From contig NNSL01000239.1 in the NCBI GenBank assembly GCA_003123965.1, positions 1-17,562 on the forward strand: DNA of 17,562 bases, written 5' to 3'. The stretch is from Balneolaceae bacterium SMO_bin1. Lineage in GTDB: Bacteria; Bacteroidota; Rhodothermia; Balneolales; Balneolaceae. This document shows positions 1 through 8,489 of the stretch, one piece after another. The notes beneath the pieces are model-generated. The model saw only the letters and a list, made by a program, of their open reading frames with translations, ran no database searches and had not been told where the DNA came from. Positions within the stretch are counted from its first letter, which is position 1. Every line of letters starts with the position of its first letter. A program made the translations under genes and the position numbers.

Positions 1-143
1 TGCGTACCTTCCACGTAGGTGGTACGGCATCGCGCATGGAGTCAGAATCGATGCACAAGGCCAAGTTCGAGGGTAAAGTAGAATTTGAAAACGTGCGTGT
101 AGTTGAATACGACGACGGTGAAGAAATTCACAACGTTGTGTGA
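1..143 (+). CDS. rpoC: RNA polymerase beta' subunit, internal fragment with the trigger-loop start (partial, cut by window edge)
   Basis: Translated from position 3, this begins R-T-F-H-V-G-G-T-A-S-R, the conserved first half of the RpoC trigger loop (E. coli LTMRTFHIGG), the mobile element that closes the polymerase active site. It then runs into the lineage-specific SI3 insertion (AKFEGKVEFENV...), a sandwich-barrel-hybrid region. The frame ends at TGA 141-143, after V-V. Family proteins continue here with S-R-x-x-E-[IL]-K-[IL], and exactly that continuation is present one frame away, starting at 140. Adding one base before TGA, for example a C to make CTG, would restore N-V-V-L-S-R-A-G-E. 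The 5' part of the gene lies outside the window. I read this and the next entry as one gene interrupted by a one-base loss, though a real split cannot be excluded. Confidence 0.85.
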   Translation, partial: RTFHVGGTASRMESESMHKAKFEGKVEFENVRVVEYDDGEEIHNVV

Positions 144-1537
144 GCCGTGCGGGCGAAATCAAAATTCTTGACGAAGAAGGCAAAACACTTATCACCTACA
201 ATATTCCATATGGAGCCGAGCTCCAAGTTGAAGAAGGTGATGTAGTGCCGAAAGACATTCCACTTTGTACATGGGATCCGTACAATGCCAATATTTATTC
301 GGAAATTGACGGTACCATTGAGTACAAAGATCTGATCGAAGATTTCACGTATGCCGAAGAAACTGATTCACAAACCGGTCACCGTGAAAAAGTAATTATC
401 GATTCTAAGGATCGATCACTCGTACCTACCTTAATGGTGAAGGGGGATGATGACCGCGTTCGGGAAAAAACACTGCCTGTTGATACACACATTGTTGTGG
501 ACGACGGAGAAGATGTTTCTGCCGGACAGGTACTGGCTAAGATTCCGCGTCAAACTGGTCAATCAAAGGATATTACGGCGGGTCTTCCGCGTGTAACCGA
601 GCTGTTTGAGGCTCGTTCACCGAACGATCCGGCTGTTGTTTCTGAAATTGACGGTATTGTTCGCATGGGCGGACGTAAACGTGGTAAGCAGGAAGTAATC
701 GTTGAAAGTAAAGACGGCACCGATGAGCGCACGTATCTCATCTCACTCTCTAAGCATATTCTTGCACAGGAGAATGATTACGTAGAAGCCGGTCAGCAAC
801 TTTCTGACGGTACCATTCCCGCCGAAGAAATTCTGAATATTCTCGGTCCATATGCGGTGCAGTCTTATCTTGTGAATGAGATACAGGAGGTTTACCGACT
901 GCAAGGTGTGCAGATTAACGATAAGCACATTGAGGTAATCGTTCGCACTATGATGCAGAAAGTACAGGTAACCGATTCCGGTGATACCAACTTCCTTGAA
1001 AATGATAAGGTTGACCGCTTTGAGCTGAATCGCCGAAATGATGAGTTGATTGGTAAGTATGTTGTTACCGATCCGGGCGGAAGTGACCTGAAGCCAGGCA
1101 CAAAGCTTGATCGCCGCGAAGTTCGCGACATTAACAACGAGCTTATTACTGAAGGCGAAGACGAGCTCGAAACCCGCGAAGCAGAGCCGGCTATTTCGAA
1201 GCCAATTCTGCTGGGTATTACGCGAGCAGCGCTCTCAACCGAAAGCTGGCTTTCAGCCGCATCATTCCAGGAGACCACAAAGGTACTTACCCAAGCTTCT
1301 ATTGAGGCGAAGAAAGATCACCTGTTGGGTCTCAAAGAGAATGTGGTTGTTGGTCACAAAGTTCCGGCCGGTACAGGTCTCAAAAAGTATGACGACCTTA
1401 TCGTTGGCCAGAAAGCCGATCTCGACGAAGAGGAGCAAGAAGTGGCCAAAGTGTTTGAACAGCTCAGCGCCGGTGATGAAAACGGCGAAAGTGATGATAT
1501 TCAAACCGCCGCTGATGTAGAAGAGGATGAGTCATAA
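140..1537 (+). CDS. rpoC: RNA polymerase beta' subunit, C-terminal part
   Basis: This is the remainder of the DNA-directed RNA polymerase beta' subunit. It holds the rest of the SI3 insertion (SRAGEIKILDEEG, IPYGAEL, TWDPYNA, SEIDG), which closely parallels E. coli SI3. It then returns to the second half of the trigger loop (DITAGLPRVTELFEAR, about residues 147-162). The C-terminal conserved region follows, with NEIQEVYRLQGV, NDKHIEVIVR, GITRAAL, SAASFQETTKVL, GLKENVVVGH and PAGTG. An acidic tail (DLDEEEQE, ADVEEDES) ends the protein. The nominal GTG at 140 overlaps the preceding TGA as GTGA; it is probably not a true start but the point where a missing base shifts the frame. If the GTG were genuine, the split would fall inside the SI3 insertion and might be structurally tolerable. 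The gene ends in a strong intrinsic terminator, so it is the last gene of its transcript. Confidence 0.95.
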   Translation: MSRAGEIKILDEEGKTLITYNIPYGAELQVEEGDVVPKDIPLCTWDPYNANIYSEIDGTIEYKDLIEDFTYAEETDSQTGHREKVIIDSKDRSLVPTLMVKGDDDRVREKTLPVDTHIVVDDGEDVSAGQVLAKIPRQTGQSKDITAGLPRVTELFEARSPNDPAVVSEIDGIVRMGGRKRGKQEVIVESKDGTDERTYLISLSKHILAQENDYVEAGQQLSDGTIPAEEILNILGPYAVQSYLVNEIQEVYRLQGVQINDKHIEVIVRTMMQKVQVTDSGDTNFLENDKVDRFELNRRNDELIGKYVVTDPGGSDLKPGTKLDRREVRDINNELITEGEDELETREAEPAISKPILLGITRAALSTESWLSAASFQETTKVLTQASIEAKKDHLLGLKENVVVGHKVPAGTGLKKYDDLIVGQKADLDEEEQEVAKVFEQLSAGDENGESDDIQTAADVEEDES

Positions 1538-1564
1538 AATCTCATTGAATAACTTCTAAAATTA

Positions 1565-1595
1565 AAGCCCCGGAATTGTCTTCCGGGGCTTTTTT
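1565..1595 (+). terminator. Rho-independent terminator of rpoC
   Basis: There is a perfect 11-bp stem (1565-1575 AAGCCCCGGAA with 1581-1591 TTCCGGGGCTT), a five-base loop TTGTC, and a T run reaching 1595. It lies 27 bases after the rpoC stop. The GC-rich stem with its U-tract is a textbook intrinsic terminator for the plus strand. Confidence 0.95.
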
Positions 1596-1629
1596 ATTTA
1601 GTACTGGTAAAGCTGATAAGTGTAACAAA

Positions 1630-1654
1630 AAAAGGCCTCCATAGGAGGCCTTTT
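1630..1654 (-). terminator. Rho-independent terminator of the YtxH-like gene
   Basis: There is a perfect 11-bp stem AAAAGGCCTCC/GGAGGCCTTTT with the three-base loop ATA. Read on the minus strand it is followed by seven Ts (plus-strand A run 1627-1633), and it lies about 28 bases past the stop of the minus-strand gene ending at 1683. The shorter T run on the other side may also catch read-through from rpoC, so it could act in both directions. With the preceding hairpin it separates two convergent transcription units. Confidence 0.9.
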
Positions 1655-1682
1655 AACTTGTATCTTGAAAAAGAATTATTGG

Positions 1683-2003
1683 CTAGGACTTCTCTCCATT
1701 CTGCACGCTTTTCTTGGTGTCCTCAATGGTATTCAGCAGATCTTCTGCTTCCTTTATTAAATCTTCTGCACGTTGCCGGGCGTCCTCAACTACTTCATCA
1801 CCCTGGCGTTTTGCATCCGATATAATTTCCTGTTGATTAGTGAGCTGATCAATAATCTTGCCCAGCTCGTCTACATAATTACTGAGCCGATAAGAGAGCA
1901 TATCGCGCGTATTGCTTCCCTTGTCGGGTGCATATAGCAGGGCCAGCATTGAACCTACCACTGCTCCTGATAAAAATCCGAGGGTGTAATTTTTCTTACT
2001 CAT
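1683..2003 (-). CDS. YtxH-like small membrane protein
   Basis: A 106-residue protein with a short basic N-terminus (MSKKNYT) and one glycine/alanine-rich membrane helix (about residues 8-25, GFLSGAVVGSMLALLYAP). This is followed by the D-K-G-x-x-T-R-D motif and a highly charged, probably coiled-coil C-terminal half (roughly residues 55-100). The helix plus 'APxxGxxTR' layout is typical of YtxH-domain proteins, which are small stress- or envelope-associated proteins of unclear biochemical role. It lies 111 bases downstream of the intended end of the RND permease gene, on the same strand, with its own terminator. Whether it is read as the tail of the efflux operon or from its own promoter cannot be seen. 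The family call is good; no function is proven. Confidence 0.8.
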   Translation of the reverse strand: MSKKNYTLGFLSGAVVGSMLALLYAPDKGSNTRDMLSYRLSNYVDELGKIIDQLTNQQEIISDAKRQGDEVVEDARQRAEDLIKEAEDLLNTIEDTKKSVQNGEKS

Positions 2004-2114
2004 AATAGATCGATTTAATTAATTGAAATAGCCGTTAACTTACTACAACGGTTATGTTCGCTTTTTATTAAATATGTAAACTCCTGCGCTATTTTAAAAG
2101 CAATATAGGTAAAC

Positions 2115-2395
2115 TTAATCTACTTCTTTGCTCTCTTTAATCGCCTCTCGTCGTTTTTTACTAATGCCCATTACAAATGCGGGAATGATATAAAGGGTCA
2201 GCACCGAATCCGAAGAAGAGACCGCCTATCACCGAGCGGGCCAGAGGCGTCCAAATATCAGCTCCGGTGCCTATGCCCAACGATAAAGGAATCATAGAGC
2301 AAATTGTGGTGAGAGCCGTAAGTATAATCGGCCGCATTCGTCGCTTACAGGCTTCAATTGCATTGTTAAATAATGAGTCAGAATATTCATTGTTT
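2115..2395 (-). pseudogene. Out-of-frame 3' end of the second RND permease
   Basis: This stretch encodes the missing C-terminus of the permease in two other readings. After the run of five As (plus-strand T run 2393-2397), the neighbouring frame reads NNEYSDSLFNNAIEACKRRM and then RPIILTALTTICSMIPLSLG. That is the conserved RND loop and TM11 (compare EGATRRLRPILMTAFTTILS in the upstream paralogue). Near 2211-2221 the original frame resumes with SVLTLYIIPAFVMG (TM12) and a charged tail, ending at TAA 2115-2117. A missing A at the first site and one extra base at the second explain everything. From ATG 5198 to 2115 is 3084 bases, an exact multiple of three, so the two shifts cancel. A complete protein would have about 1027 residues, normal for the family. 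Confidence 0.85.
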
Positions 2396-5198
2396 TTGTG
2401 TACAGGTGCATATAATCGACCAATACAATGCCGTTATTTACAATAATGCCAACGAGCATAAATATGCCGATGTAAGCAGTTGCGCTAAGCGGTGAATTGA
2501 GGATAAATAGCCCGGCAAACGCTCCGAAAAATGCCAGCGGAATAGTAAAGAAGATGATAAACGGATCCCTGAAATTTTCAAACAGCGAAGCCATAATCAT
2601 ATAGGTAAGTAGCAAAGCAGCCAGCAGGGCCCACAGTACTTCGTTTGCGCCTTCCTGCGACTGACTGGTACTGCCGGTAAATTCATAACGGTAGCCGTCG
2701 GGCAGTACAACATTTCTTTGAATGACATTAATAATACGCTGGCGGTACTCTTGCGCGTTTCCTGAAACTTCTATATTGACGTCCAGAACGGTTTCACGAT
2801 CGCGGCGTTGAATTTGGCTAACGCCCTTGGTGCTTTCAAACTGACCCAGTGCTGCTACGGGTATACGCACCCCATCAACCTGCAGCAGTTCAAGGTCGAA
2901 AAGGGCTTCGCGATTTGTAATTGCATTTTTTGATACACGCACTTCGATTGGTACTTCGCGGCCTTCCTCACGGAAAAAGCCTACACGCGTGCCCTGTACT
3001 TGTGTCTTTAAAGAATTGGCTACTTCATTTAGTGTACGCTGCATTCGGTTAATGCGTTGACGATCAACATGGTACTGCAGCTCCGGAGTAGGGTCAGTAC
3101 GGCCGTTGTCAACGGAAATTACGTTTGAGTCGGCCTGTACTACGGTTTCAATTTTATTTGAAATTGCCTGCAGTACTTCAACATCGGGACCCACAAGGCT
3201 AAGCCGTATCGAGTTTCCACCGAAGCCTCCAAAACCTCCGCCACCGCCGGCTCCACTCACCGTCACATCTACACCGGGAGCTTGCAACTGCCGGCTTAAT
3301 TGTAGTGAAAATTCTGATGTGGAAACGTCGCGTTCGCTCATATCAACCAGATTCACGGAAATATTTCCCTCGTTGGTTTGCGTGCGAAAACCACTCTGTC
3401 CGATTTCGGTAACAACGGTTTCAACCTCGGGCATTTGTCGAATTTGTTCACTGAATTCGCGCATAACGTTTGCAGTTCGAACAAGCTTTGTACCGGTGGG
3501 CAGCTCAATGTTCACCCGGGTTGAGCCGGAGTCAGATTGCGCAAAAAATTCGGACTGGAGGTTTTGGTAAATCATATACGTGCCGCCGATGAGTAAAACG
3601 ACAAATACAACAGAAATCCATTTGCGGTGCATTAACCAGCGGAGTGAAGATGCATATTTGGCTTCAAAACGTTTTACCAACCGAGACGTCCACCGGTCTT
3701 GCTGAAACTGGTTTTTATCGAGAACCAGCAGCGAGAGTACCGGAACGAGAATAATGGATGCTATAAAAGAAATGGAGATAGCGATGCTGATGGTAAGCGC
3801 AAACTGAGAGAAAAATTGAGCCTGCACGCCGGAAAGGCCGATGATTGGCACAAAAACACCAAGCGTAGTAAGCGTGGCGCCTAAAAGCGCACCAATTACT
3901 TCATTCGTGCCTTCAAGCGCAGCTTGGTGTTTGGGTATATCTTCTTCGAGCTTGCGGGCAATACTTTCTGAAACTACAATGGCATTATCAACCAACAGCC
4001 CAATAGCTAGTGCCAGGGCCGTAATGGTGAGTATGTTGAGCGTGAGCCCCAGCCCGTACATGGCCGCAAAAGTAGCTGTCACAGAAACAGGAATACAGGC
4101 CGCCACAACAAATGCAATGCGCCAACCTCCCATAAAAATCAGCAGAATAACAATCACTACTACCAGTGCAGCCAGTGCCGACTGCGTTAAGTTGGAAATA
4201 GAGTTTTCTACGTTATCACCGTCGTTGGTAAGTACCTGCAGGTTTACGCCGGGCGGCAAGTTGGCGTTTATGTTTTCAAGTTCGGCCTCAACAGCTTTAG
4301 TTACGTCAAGTGTGTTAGCATCAGACTTTTTTTGAACCCCAATGGAAACGCTGTTTTTGCCGTTTATCTCTACCAGCGTGTTAATCTCGGCAAAACCGTC
4401 GTTTACCTCAGCCACATCTTTTATTCGTACAGGTACGCCATTCTCCGATCGCGTAACAATAGTCTGCCTGATTTCTTCAGTGGTGTTATACATCGACTGA
4501 GCGCGCACGCTGTAGCTCTGGCTTGCCGTTACCACATTTCCGATGGGTACTTCTACATTGTTGCTGCGCAGGGCACTTTCTATGTCAGATGGAACAAGGT
4601 TGTACTGAGCAAGCGACGTGGGCTTAATATCAACAAAAATTTTGCGTTCCAAGCCGCCGCGCGTATCGGCGGAGGCTACACCGGGCAGCCGTTCAATGCG
4701 CGGTTCAATAAATTCAATACCTAGTTGACGCAGATCATCCAAGCCGCGGTTTGATGCATCAAGGCTGAGCCGCATGATGGGGAAATTCTCCGGATCAAAC
4801 TGAAAGATAACCGGTTCTGAGGCTTCGTTAGGCAGCTCATTGCGTATTCTGCTTAGCTCTTCACGTACCTTTAGCTCGGTATTACGAATGTTAACGCCCT
4901 CAGTGAGCCGTAGAATGATGAAGGCGCTGCCCTTGCTTACATTTGCATCCAGGGTTTCAATGCCTTCGATACCGGAAACAGCGCCCTCAATAGGTTCAAC
5001 AATAAGCTGGCTCATGTCTTCGGGTGCCACATTGCCATAACTGCTCGAAATAGCCAGCACCGGAATATTAAAAGAGGGATAAAGCGTAATTTTTAAGTTG
5101 GACAATGAAAAAACGCCAAAACCAATCACAATCAGTGTAACCATTATAACACTGATGGGGCGTTTTAAAATTTGTCCGGCTACACTGAATTGTTTCAT
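2292..5198 (-). CDS. RND efflux permease, second of a tandem pair (reading frame prematurely closed)
   Basis: An inner-membrane, proton-driven RND (AcrB/HAE-type) efflux permease. Visible parts are TM1 (about residues 14-34), the periplasmic porter domain with RIERLPGVASADTRGG (168-182), and TM2-TM6 (about 338-492) with the proton-relay motif LAIGLLVDNAIVV. The aspartate at 404 is followed by asparagine where AcrB has a second aspartate. The second porter domain contains a glycine-rich run GAGGGGGFGGFGG (649-661). TM8-TM10 end with VGIIVNNGIVLVDY, which lacks the lysine of AcrB TM10. I chose ATG 5198 because the sequence before it on the minus strand reads AAGGTG, a fair Shine-Dalgarno, and because upstream codons overlap the preceding permease. 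Only four bases separate it from that gene's stop, indicating coupled translation. As printed, the frame closes at 2292 after a frameshift near 2395, removing TM11-TM12; see the separate entry for the tail. Confidence 0.9.
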   Translation of the reverse strand: MKQFSVAGQILKRPISVIMVTLIVIGFGVFSLSNLKITLYPSFNIPVLAISSSYGNVAPEDMSQLIVEPIEGAVSGIEGIETLDANVSKGSAFIILRLTEGVNIRNTELKVREELSRIRNELPNEASEPVIFQFDPENFPIMRLSLDASNRGLDDLRQLGIEFIEPRIERLPGVASADTRGGLERKIFVDIKPTSLAQYNLVPSDIESALRSNNVEVPIGNVVTASQSYSVRAQSMYNTTEEIRQTIVTRSENGVPVRIKDVAEVNDGFAEINTLVEINGKNSVSIGVQKKSDANTLDVTKAVEAELENINANLPPGVNLQVLTNDGDNVENSISNLTQSALAALVVVIVILLIFMGGWRIAFVVAACIPVSVTATFAAMYGLGLTLNILTITALALAIGLLVDNAIVVSESIARKLEEDIPKHQAALEGTNEVIGALLGATLTTLGVFVPIIGLSGVQAQFFSQFALTISIAISISFIASIILVPVLSLLVLDKNQFQQDRWTSRLVKRFEAKYASSLRWLMHRKWISVVFVVLLIGGTYMIYQNLQSEFFAQSDSGSTRVNIELPTGTKLVRTANVMREFSEQIRQMPEVETVVTEIGQSGFRTQTNEGNISVNLVDMSERDVSTSEFSLQLSRQLQAPGVDVTVSGAGGGGGFGGFGGNSIRLSLVGPDVEVLQAISNKIETVVQADSNVISVDNGRTDPTPELQYHVDRQRINRMQRTLNEVANSLKTQVQGTRVGFFREEGREVPIEVRVSKNAITNREALFDLELLQVDGVRIPVAALGQFESTKGVSQIQRRDRETVLDVNIEVSGNAQEYRQRIINVIQRNVVLPDGYRYEFTGSTSQSQEGANEVLWALLAALLLTYMIMASLFENFRDPFIIFFTIPLAFFGAFAGLFILNSPLSATAYIGIFMLVGIIVNNGIVLVDYMHLYTKTMNILTHYLTMQLKPVSDECGRLYLRLSPQFAL

Positions 5199-5202
5199 GA
5201 TA

Positions 5203-8200
5203 TTACACCTTGTTGATCTCCGTGGAGTGAATGGGGTCTTCTTTATGCACCGAGTCGAAGCCCAGATTCTCAACCAAGCTGTTAATTAAATTATACATGC
5301 AGGGCACCACAAACAACATTAATATGGTTGACATGGCCAGCCCCCCGATAACTGTTCGGGCCATAGGACTCCAGGTTTCTGAGCCTGAGCCAAGTTCAAG
5401 AGCCAGTGGCACCATTGATAAAATAGTAGTGAATGCGGTCATCAAAATAGGTCGCAGTCTTCGTGTTGCTCCTTCAACAATCGCTTCGTGACGCGTGAGA
5501 TTACGTGCTTGCAATATTTTGATGTAGTCAATCATTACAATGCCGTTATTCACCACAATACCCGAAAGCAGAATCAACCCAACCATTGAAGTAACACTAA
5601 TAGCCGTGTTGGTAATCCAGAGCATAATGAGCACGCCGCTGAGGGCCATGGGAATGGTGAGAATAATGATGAATGGTTCCATGAGGCTTTCAAATTGAGA
5701 AGCCATTACCATGTAGGTTAGAATTCCGGCAATCATAAAGGCAATCATCAGGTAATTAAAGGAAGCCGCCTGATCTTCGGCCGTGCCGGCCAGCTGGTAG
5801 CGATACCCCTCAGGCCACTCCATATTATCGAGCTGCGCACGGGTGCGTGATGATGCCGTTTGCAAGTCGATTTCAGACAAGTCGGCGGTTACTTCTGTTA
5901 CGCGTTCCTGGTTAATTCGGGTGATGTTAGTGGGGCCGGTATAACGCTCAATACGGGCAAGGTTGTTTAGCGGCACAAAATTCCCTTCCGGGGTTTCAAT
6001 CTGCAGTGTTTGTAAATCCGTGGTTTCAGATTTTTCGGCGGGCGTTAGCTGTACCAGCACTTCAAATTCAATGCCTTGGTCAACAAAAGTAGTAGCAATA
6101 TTACCTTGAACAGCATCGCTTAGCGCATTGGCTACTTGGGAAGTTGTCATGCCCAGGCGCGAAATGCGCTCGCGATCCATAATCACCCGAAGTTCCGGCC
6201 GTCCTTCATCTGCAGAGCTGAATACGTTTACAATACCACTAATGCCCTGCATTTGCCGTTTAACCTGTGTGGCAAGGTTGTCTTTCGTCTGTTGATCATA
6301 TCCAAATATTTGTACTACAAGTCCATTTTCGCCCTCGGGTGTAAGGGGATCTTCGGTAATCTGCTTGATTTCTGCCCCCGGTACCACTTCAAGAGTATCG
6401 AGCAGGGAGGCGACAATCTGCTGCTGTCCGCGGCTGCGTTCACCCTGTGGAACAAGCTCAACGCGAACACTGCCTTGGTAACCGCCCGGATTATCGGCGC
6501 CTTCAATGCCTTCTTTATCGCCAAAGTCAGAAACTACCAGTCGGGCTTCGGGTACTTGCTCATCAATGATGCCTTCTACGCGGGTAATGGTCCGCTCCAG
6601 TTCGGTGAGACTAACACCGGGCTCGCGTTGCACATCAAGGGTGAAGGCATTTTCATCAACTTCCGGGAAAAATTCACCTCCCAGGAAGAAAAACAGCGGC
6701 AGCGTGATCAGGAAGAATAAAAACGCCGCAATTACTACGGTTCCGCTTTTTTCGACCAGGTCATTGAGCCAATGGTTATACTTTCGCTCCATGCGATCAA
6801 GGTTTCGACGCAGGTACGGCCCCACTTTTTTGCTGAAGAAGGAACCGGTTTTTTCAGATCCTTTGCGAAATAACCACACAAATGGATACACAATAATACC
6901 GAGCAGCAGTAACGGCGCCACGGCAATGCGTTTGAAAATATTGCCCCGGCTCCAGTTGAGCAGACGTTTAAGATAGTTTTGGCGGTCTTCGTGATTTTCG
7001 CGCTCTTCCTTGAGCAGCAGCGAGCTCATCATCGGTATCATAGAAAGCGCAACCAGTGACGAAATAGCCAGCGCAAATGAAATGGTTAGAGCTAAGTCAC
7101 GGAAGAGAAAACCGGCAATACCTGGTACAAACAGAATGGGCAGGAAAACCACCAGGGTTGTTAGTGTGGAAATAACTACCGGTACTGCTACTTCCTGCGC
7201 GCCAAATACTGCAGCAGTATCGCGATCTTCACCTTCCTCACGGAATCGGAAAATATTCTCAAGCACCACTACGGCATCATCAACCACCAAGCCCACCGCG
7301 AGCGTGAGACCCGACAGTGAAATGATATTCAGGCTTAGATCGGCCCAGTTCATAACACTGAAGGTGGCGATAATAGATATTGGTATGGATATGGCGATGA
7401 TGAGGGCCGAACGGCTGCTGCCCAAGAAAATTAGCAGGATAAGGACCACTAAAATAACGGCTTGAAGGCCTGTCCAAAGCAAGTTATCGATCGACTTTTC
7501 AATAAAATCGGCTTTGTTGGTAAGTACCTCGATGTTCACATCATCGGGTAAAACTTCTTCAAAGTCGGAGATACTTCCCACAACTTCGCCCGCGGCTGTC
7601 ACCACGTTCGAATCACTCTGCTTATACACGTTTACAATAACGCCCTGTTCGCCGTTGATATGTACATTTCCAATGGGGCGGGCCACGCCGTCTTCAACGC
7701 GTGCTACGTCTTCGAGCAGTATGGTTTGGCCTTCACGCACATCAATAATAGTATTGCGTATCTGCTCCACGTTTTTAAATTCGCCGATGGTGCGCAGCGA
7801 ATAAATGGTGCGCCCTTCAATAAGTTGACCGGCCGGTACTTGAATATTTTCCTGCTGCAGTTTGCTGGCAATGGCAGATATAGTGAGCCCGTAAGCCCGC
7901 ATTTCTTGATTGCTAATTTCGATGTTAATCTGCCGTTCGTACCCGCCGGAGGTTTCGCTTGATGCAATGCCCTGAATCCGTTCTATGCGCTGCTCAAGCA
8001 CCTGTTTAGATAATGTGCGAAGCTCGCGAGGGCTGCGCGTATTGGAAGTAAGCGTTAATACGACAATGGGTTCCTGGTTGGGATCATACGAAAAAACAAT
8101 GGGTTGCTCGGCGTCCTGCGGCACCGCCCGCCGAACAAAATCGAGCTCTTTCCGAACATCTGATTCCGCGATGTATAAATCGGTACCCCAGTTAAAACTT

Positions 8201-8481
8201 AACTTAACAACCGAGGCGCCCTGGCTGGAAAGCGAGCGCACGCGCCGAACACCGCTAATGCTACCTACTGCTTCTTCAATAGGGCGGGTGATTAGGGTTT
8301 CCATGTCTTCCGGAGCCACGCCTTCGTAGGTAGTATAAACCGTAACAGTGGGGAAGGAAACGTCGGGATAAAGATCGAGCCGGAGTTTGGAGAGTCCAAA
8401 CAGGCCAAATCCAATCACAATCAAACTGATCATGAAAAAAGTGACTGGCCGCTCAACCGCCTTGCGTGCTAAAGCTTTCAT
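5203..8481 (-). CDS. RND efflux permease, first of a tandem pair
   Basis: A 1092-residue inner-membrane RND permease of the AcrB/HAE type, expected to export hydrophobic or amphiphilic compounds using the proton gradient. TM1 is at about 12-32 (ending LRLDLYPD, the usual start of the porter domain). RIERIQGIASSETSGG (165-180) is in the porter region, and TM2-TM6 are at about 336-490. The relay motif LAVGLVVDDAVVVLENI has both aspartates, D401 and D402. TM7 begins near 580. TM10 has SGIVVNNGIVMIDY with asparagines and no lysine. The TM6-TM7 cytoplasmic connector is unusually long (about 491-575) and includes an extra hydrophobic stretch at 519-537. The start ATG lies eight bases after the membrane-fusion protein gene and no strong Shine-Dalgarno is visible. 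The substrate cannot be told from sequence. Confidence 0.95.
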   Translation of the reverse strand: MKALARKAVERPVTFFMISLIVIGFGLFGLSKLRLDLYPDVSFPTVTVYTTYEGVAPEDMETLITRPIEEAVGSISGVRRVRSLSSQGASVVKLSFNWGTDLYIAESDVRKELDFVRRAVPQDAEQPIVFSYDPNQEPIVVLTLTSNTRSPRELRTLSKQVLEQRIERIQGIASSETSGGYERQINIEISNQEMRAYGLTISAIASKLQQENIQVPAGQLIEGRTIYSLRTIGEFKNVEQIRNTIIDVREGQTILLEDVARVEDGVARPIGNVHINGEQGVIVNVYKQSDSNVVTAAGEVVGSISDFEEVLPDDVNIEVLTNKADFIEKSIDNLLWTGLQAVILVVLILLIFLGSSRSALIIAISIPISIIATFSVMNWADLSLNIISLSGLTLAVGLVVDDAVVVLENIFRFREEGEDRDTAAVFGAQEVAVPVVISTLTTLVVFLPILFVPGIAGFLFRDLALTISFALAISSLVALSMIPMMSSLLLKEERENHEDRQNYLKRLLNWSRGNIFKRIAVAPLLLLGIIVYPFVWLFRKGSEKTGSFFSKKVGPYLRRNLDRMERKYNHWLNDLVEKSGTVVIAAFLFFLITLPLFFFLGGEFFPEVDENAFTLDVQREPGVSLTELERTITRVEGIIDEQVPEARLVVSDFGDKEGIEGADNPGGYQGSVRVELVPQGERSRGQQQIVASLLDTLEVVPGAEIKQITEDPLTPEGENGLVVQIFGYDQQTKDNLATQVKRQMQGISGIVNVFSSADEGRPELRVIMDRERISRLGMTTSQVANALSDAVQGNIATTFVDQGIEFEVLVQLTPAEKSETTDLQTLQIETPEGNFVPLNNLARIERYTGPTNITRINQERVTEVTADLSEIDLQTASSRTRAQLDNMEWPEGYRYQLAGTAEDQAASFNYLMIAFMIAGILTYMVMASQFESLMEPFIIILTIPMALSGVLIMLWITNTAISVTSMVGLILLSGIVVNNGIVMIDYIKILQARNLTRHEAIVEGATRRLRPILMTAFTTILSMVPLALELGSGSETWSPMARTVIGGLAMSTILMLFVVPCMYNLINSLVENLGFDSVHKEDPIHSTEINKV

Positions 8482-8489
8482 ATAACGGG

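Noticed and set aside
132..145. Programmed -1 ribosomal frameshift in rpoC
   Set aside because: No X-XXY-YYZ slippery heptamer is present at GTTGTGTGA, and rpoC is not known to need recoding; a lost base or a split gene explains it better.
1107..1520. 137-codon open frame inside rpoC
   Set aside because: It lies wholly within the conserved rpoC coding frame and its translation shows only shadow composition.
2004..2114. Terminator between the second permease and the YtxH-like gene
   Set aside because: Only a 5-bp stem (CCGTT/AACGG) with a 10-base loop and no T run is visible, so read-through cannot be excluded or shown.
4332..4724. 130-codon plus-strand open frame opposite the second permease
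   Set aside because: It is antisense to a strongly conserved gene and shows no family features.
5199..5273. 25-residue N-terminal extension of the second permease
   Set aside because: It overlaps the end of the first permease in another frame and has no RND character; ATG 5198 gives the canonical N-terminus with a Shine-Dalgarno.
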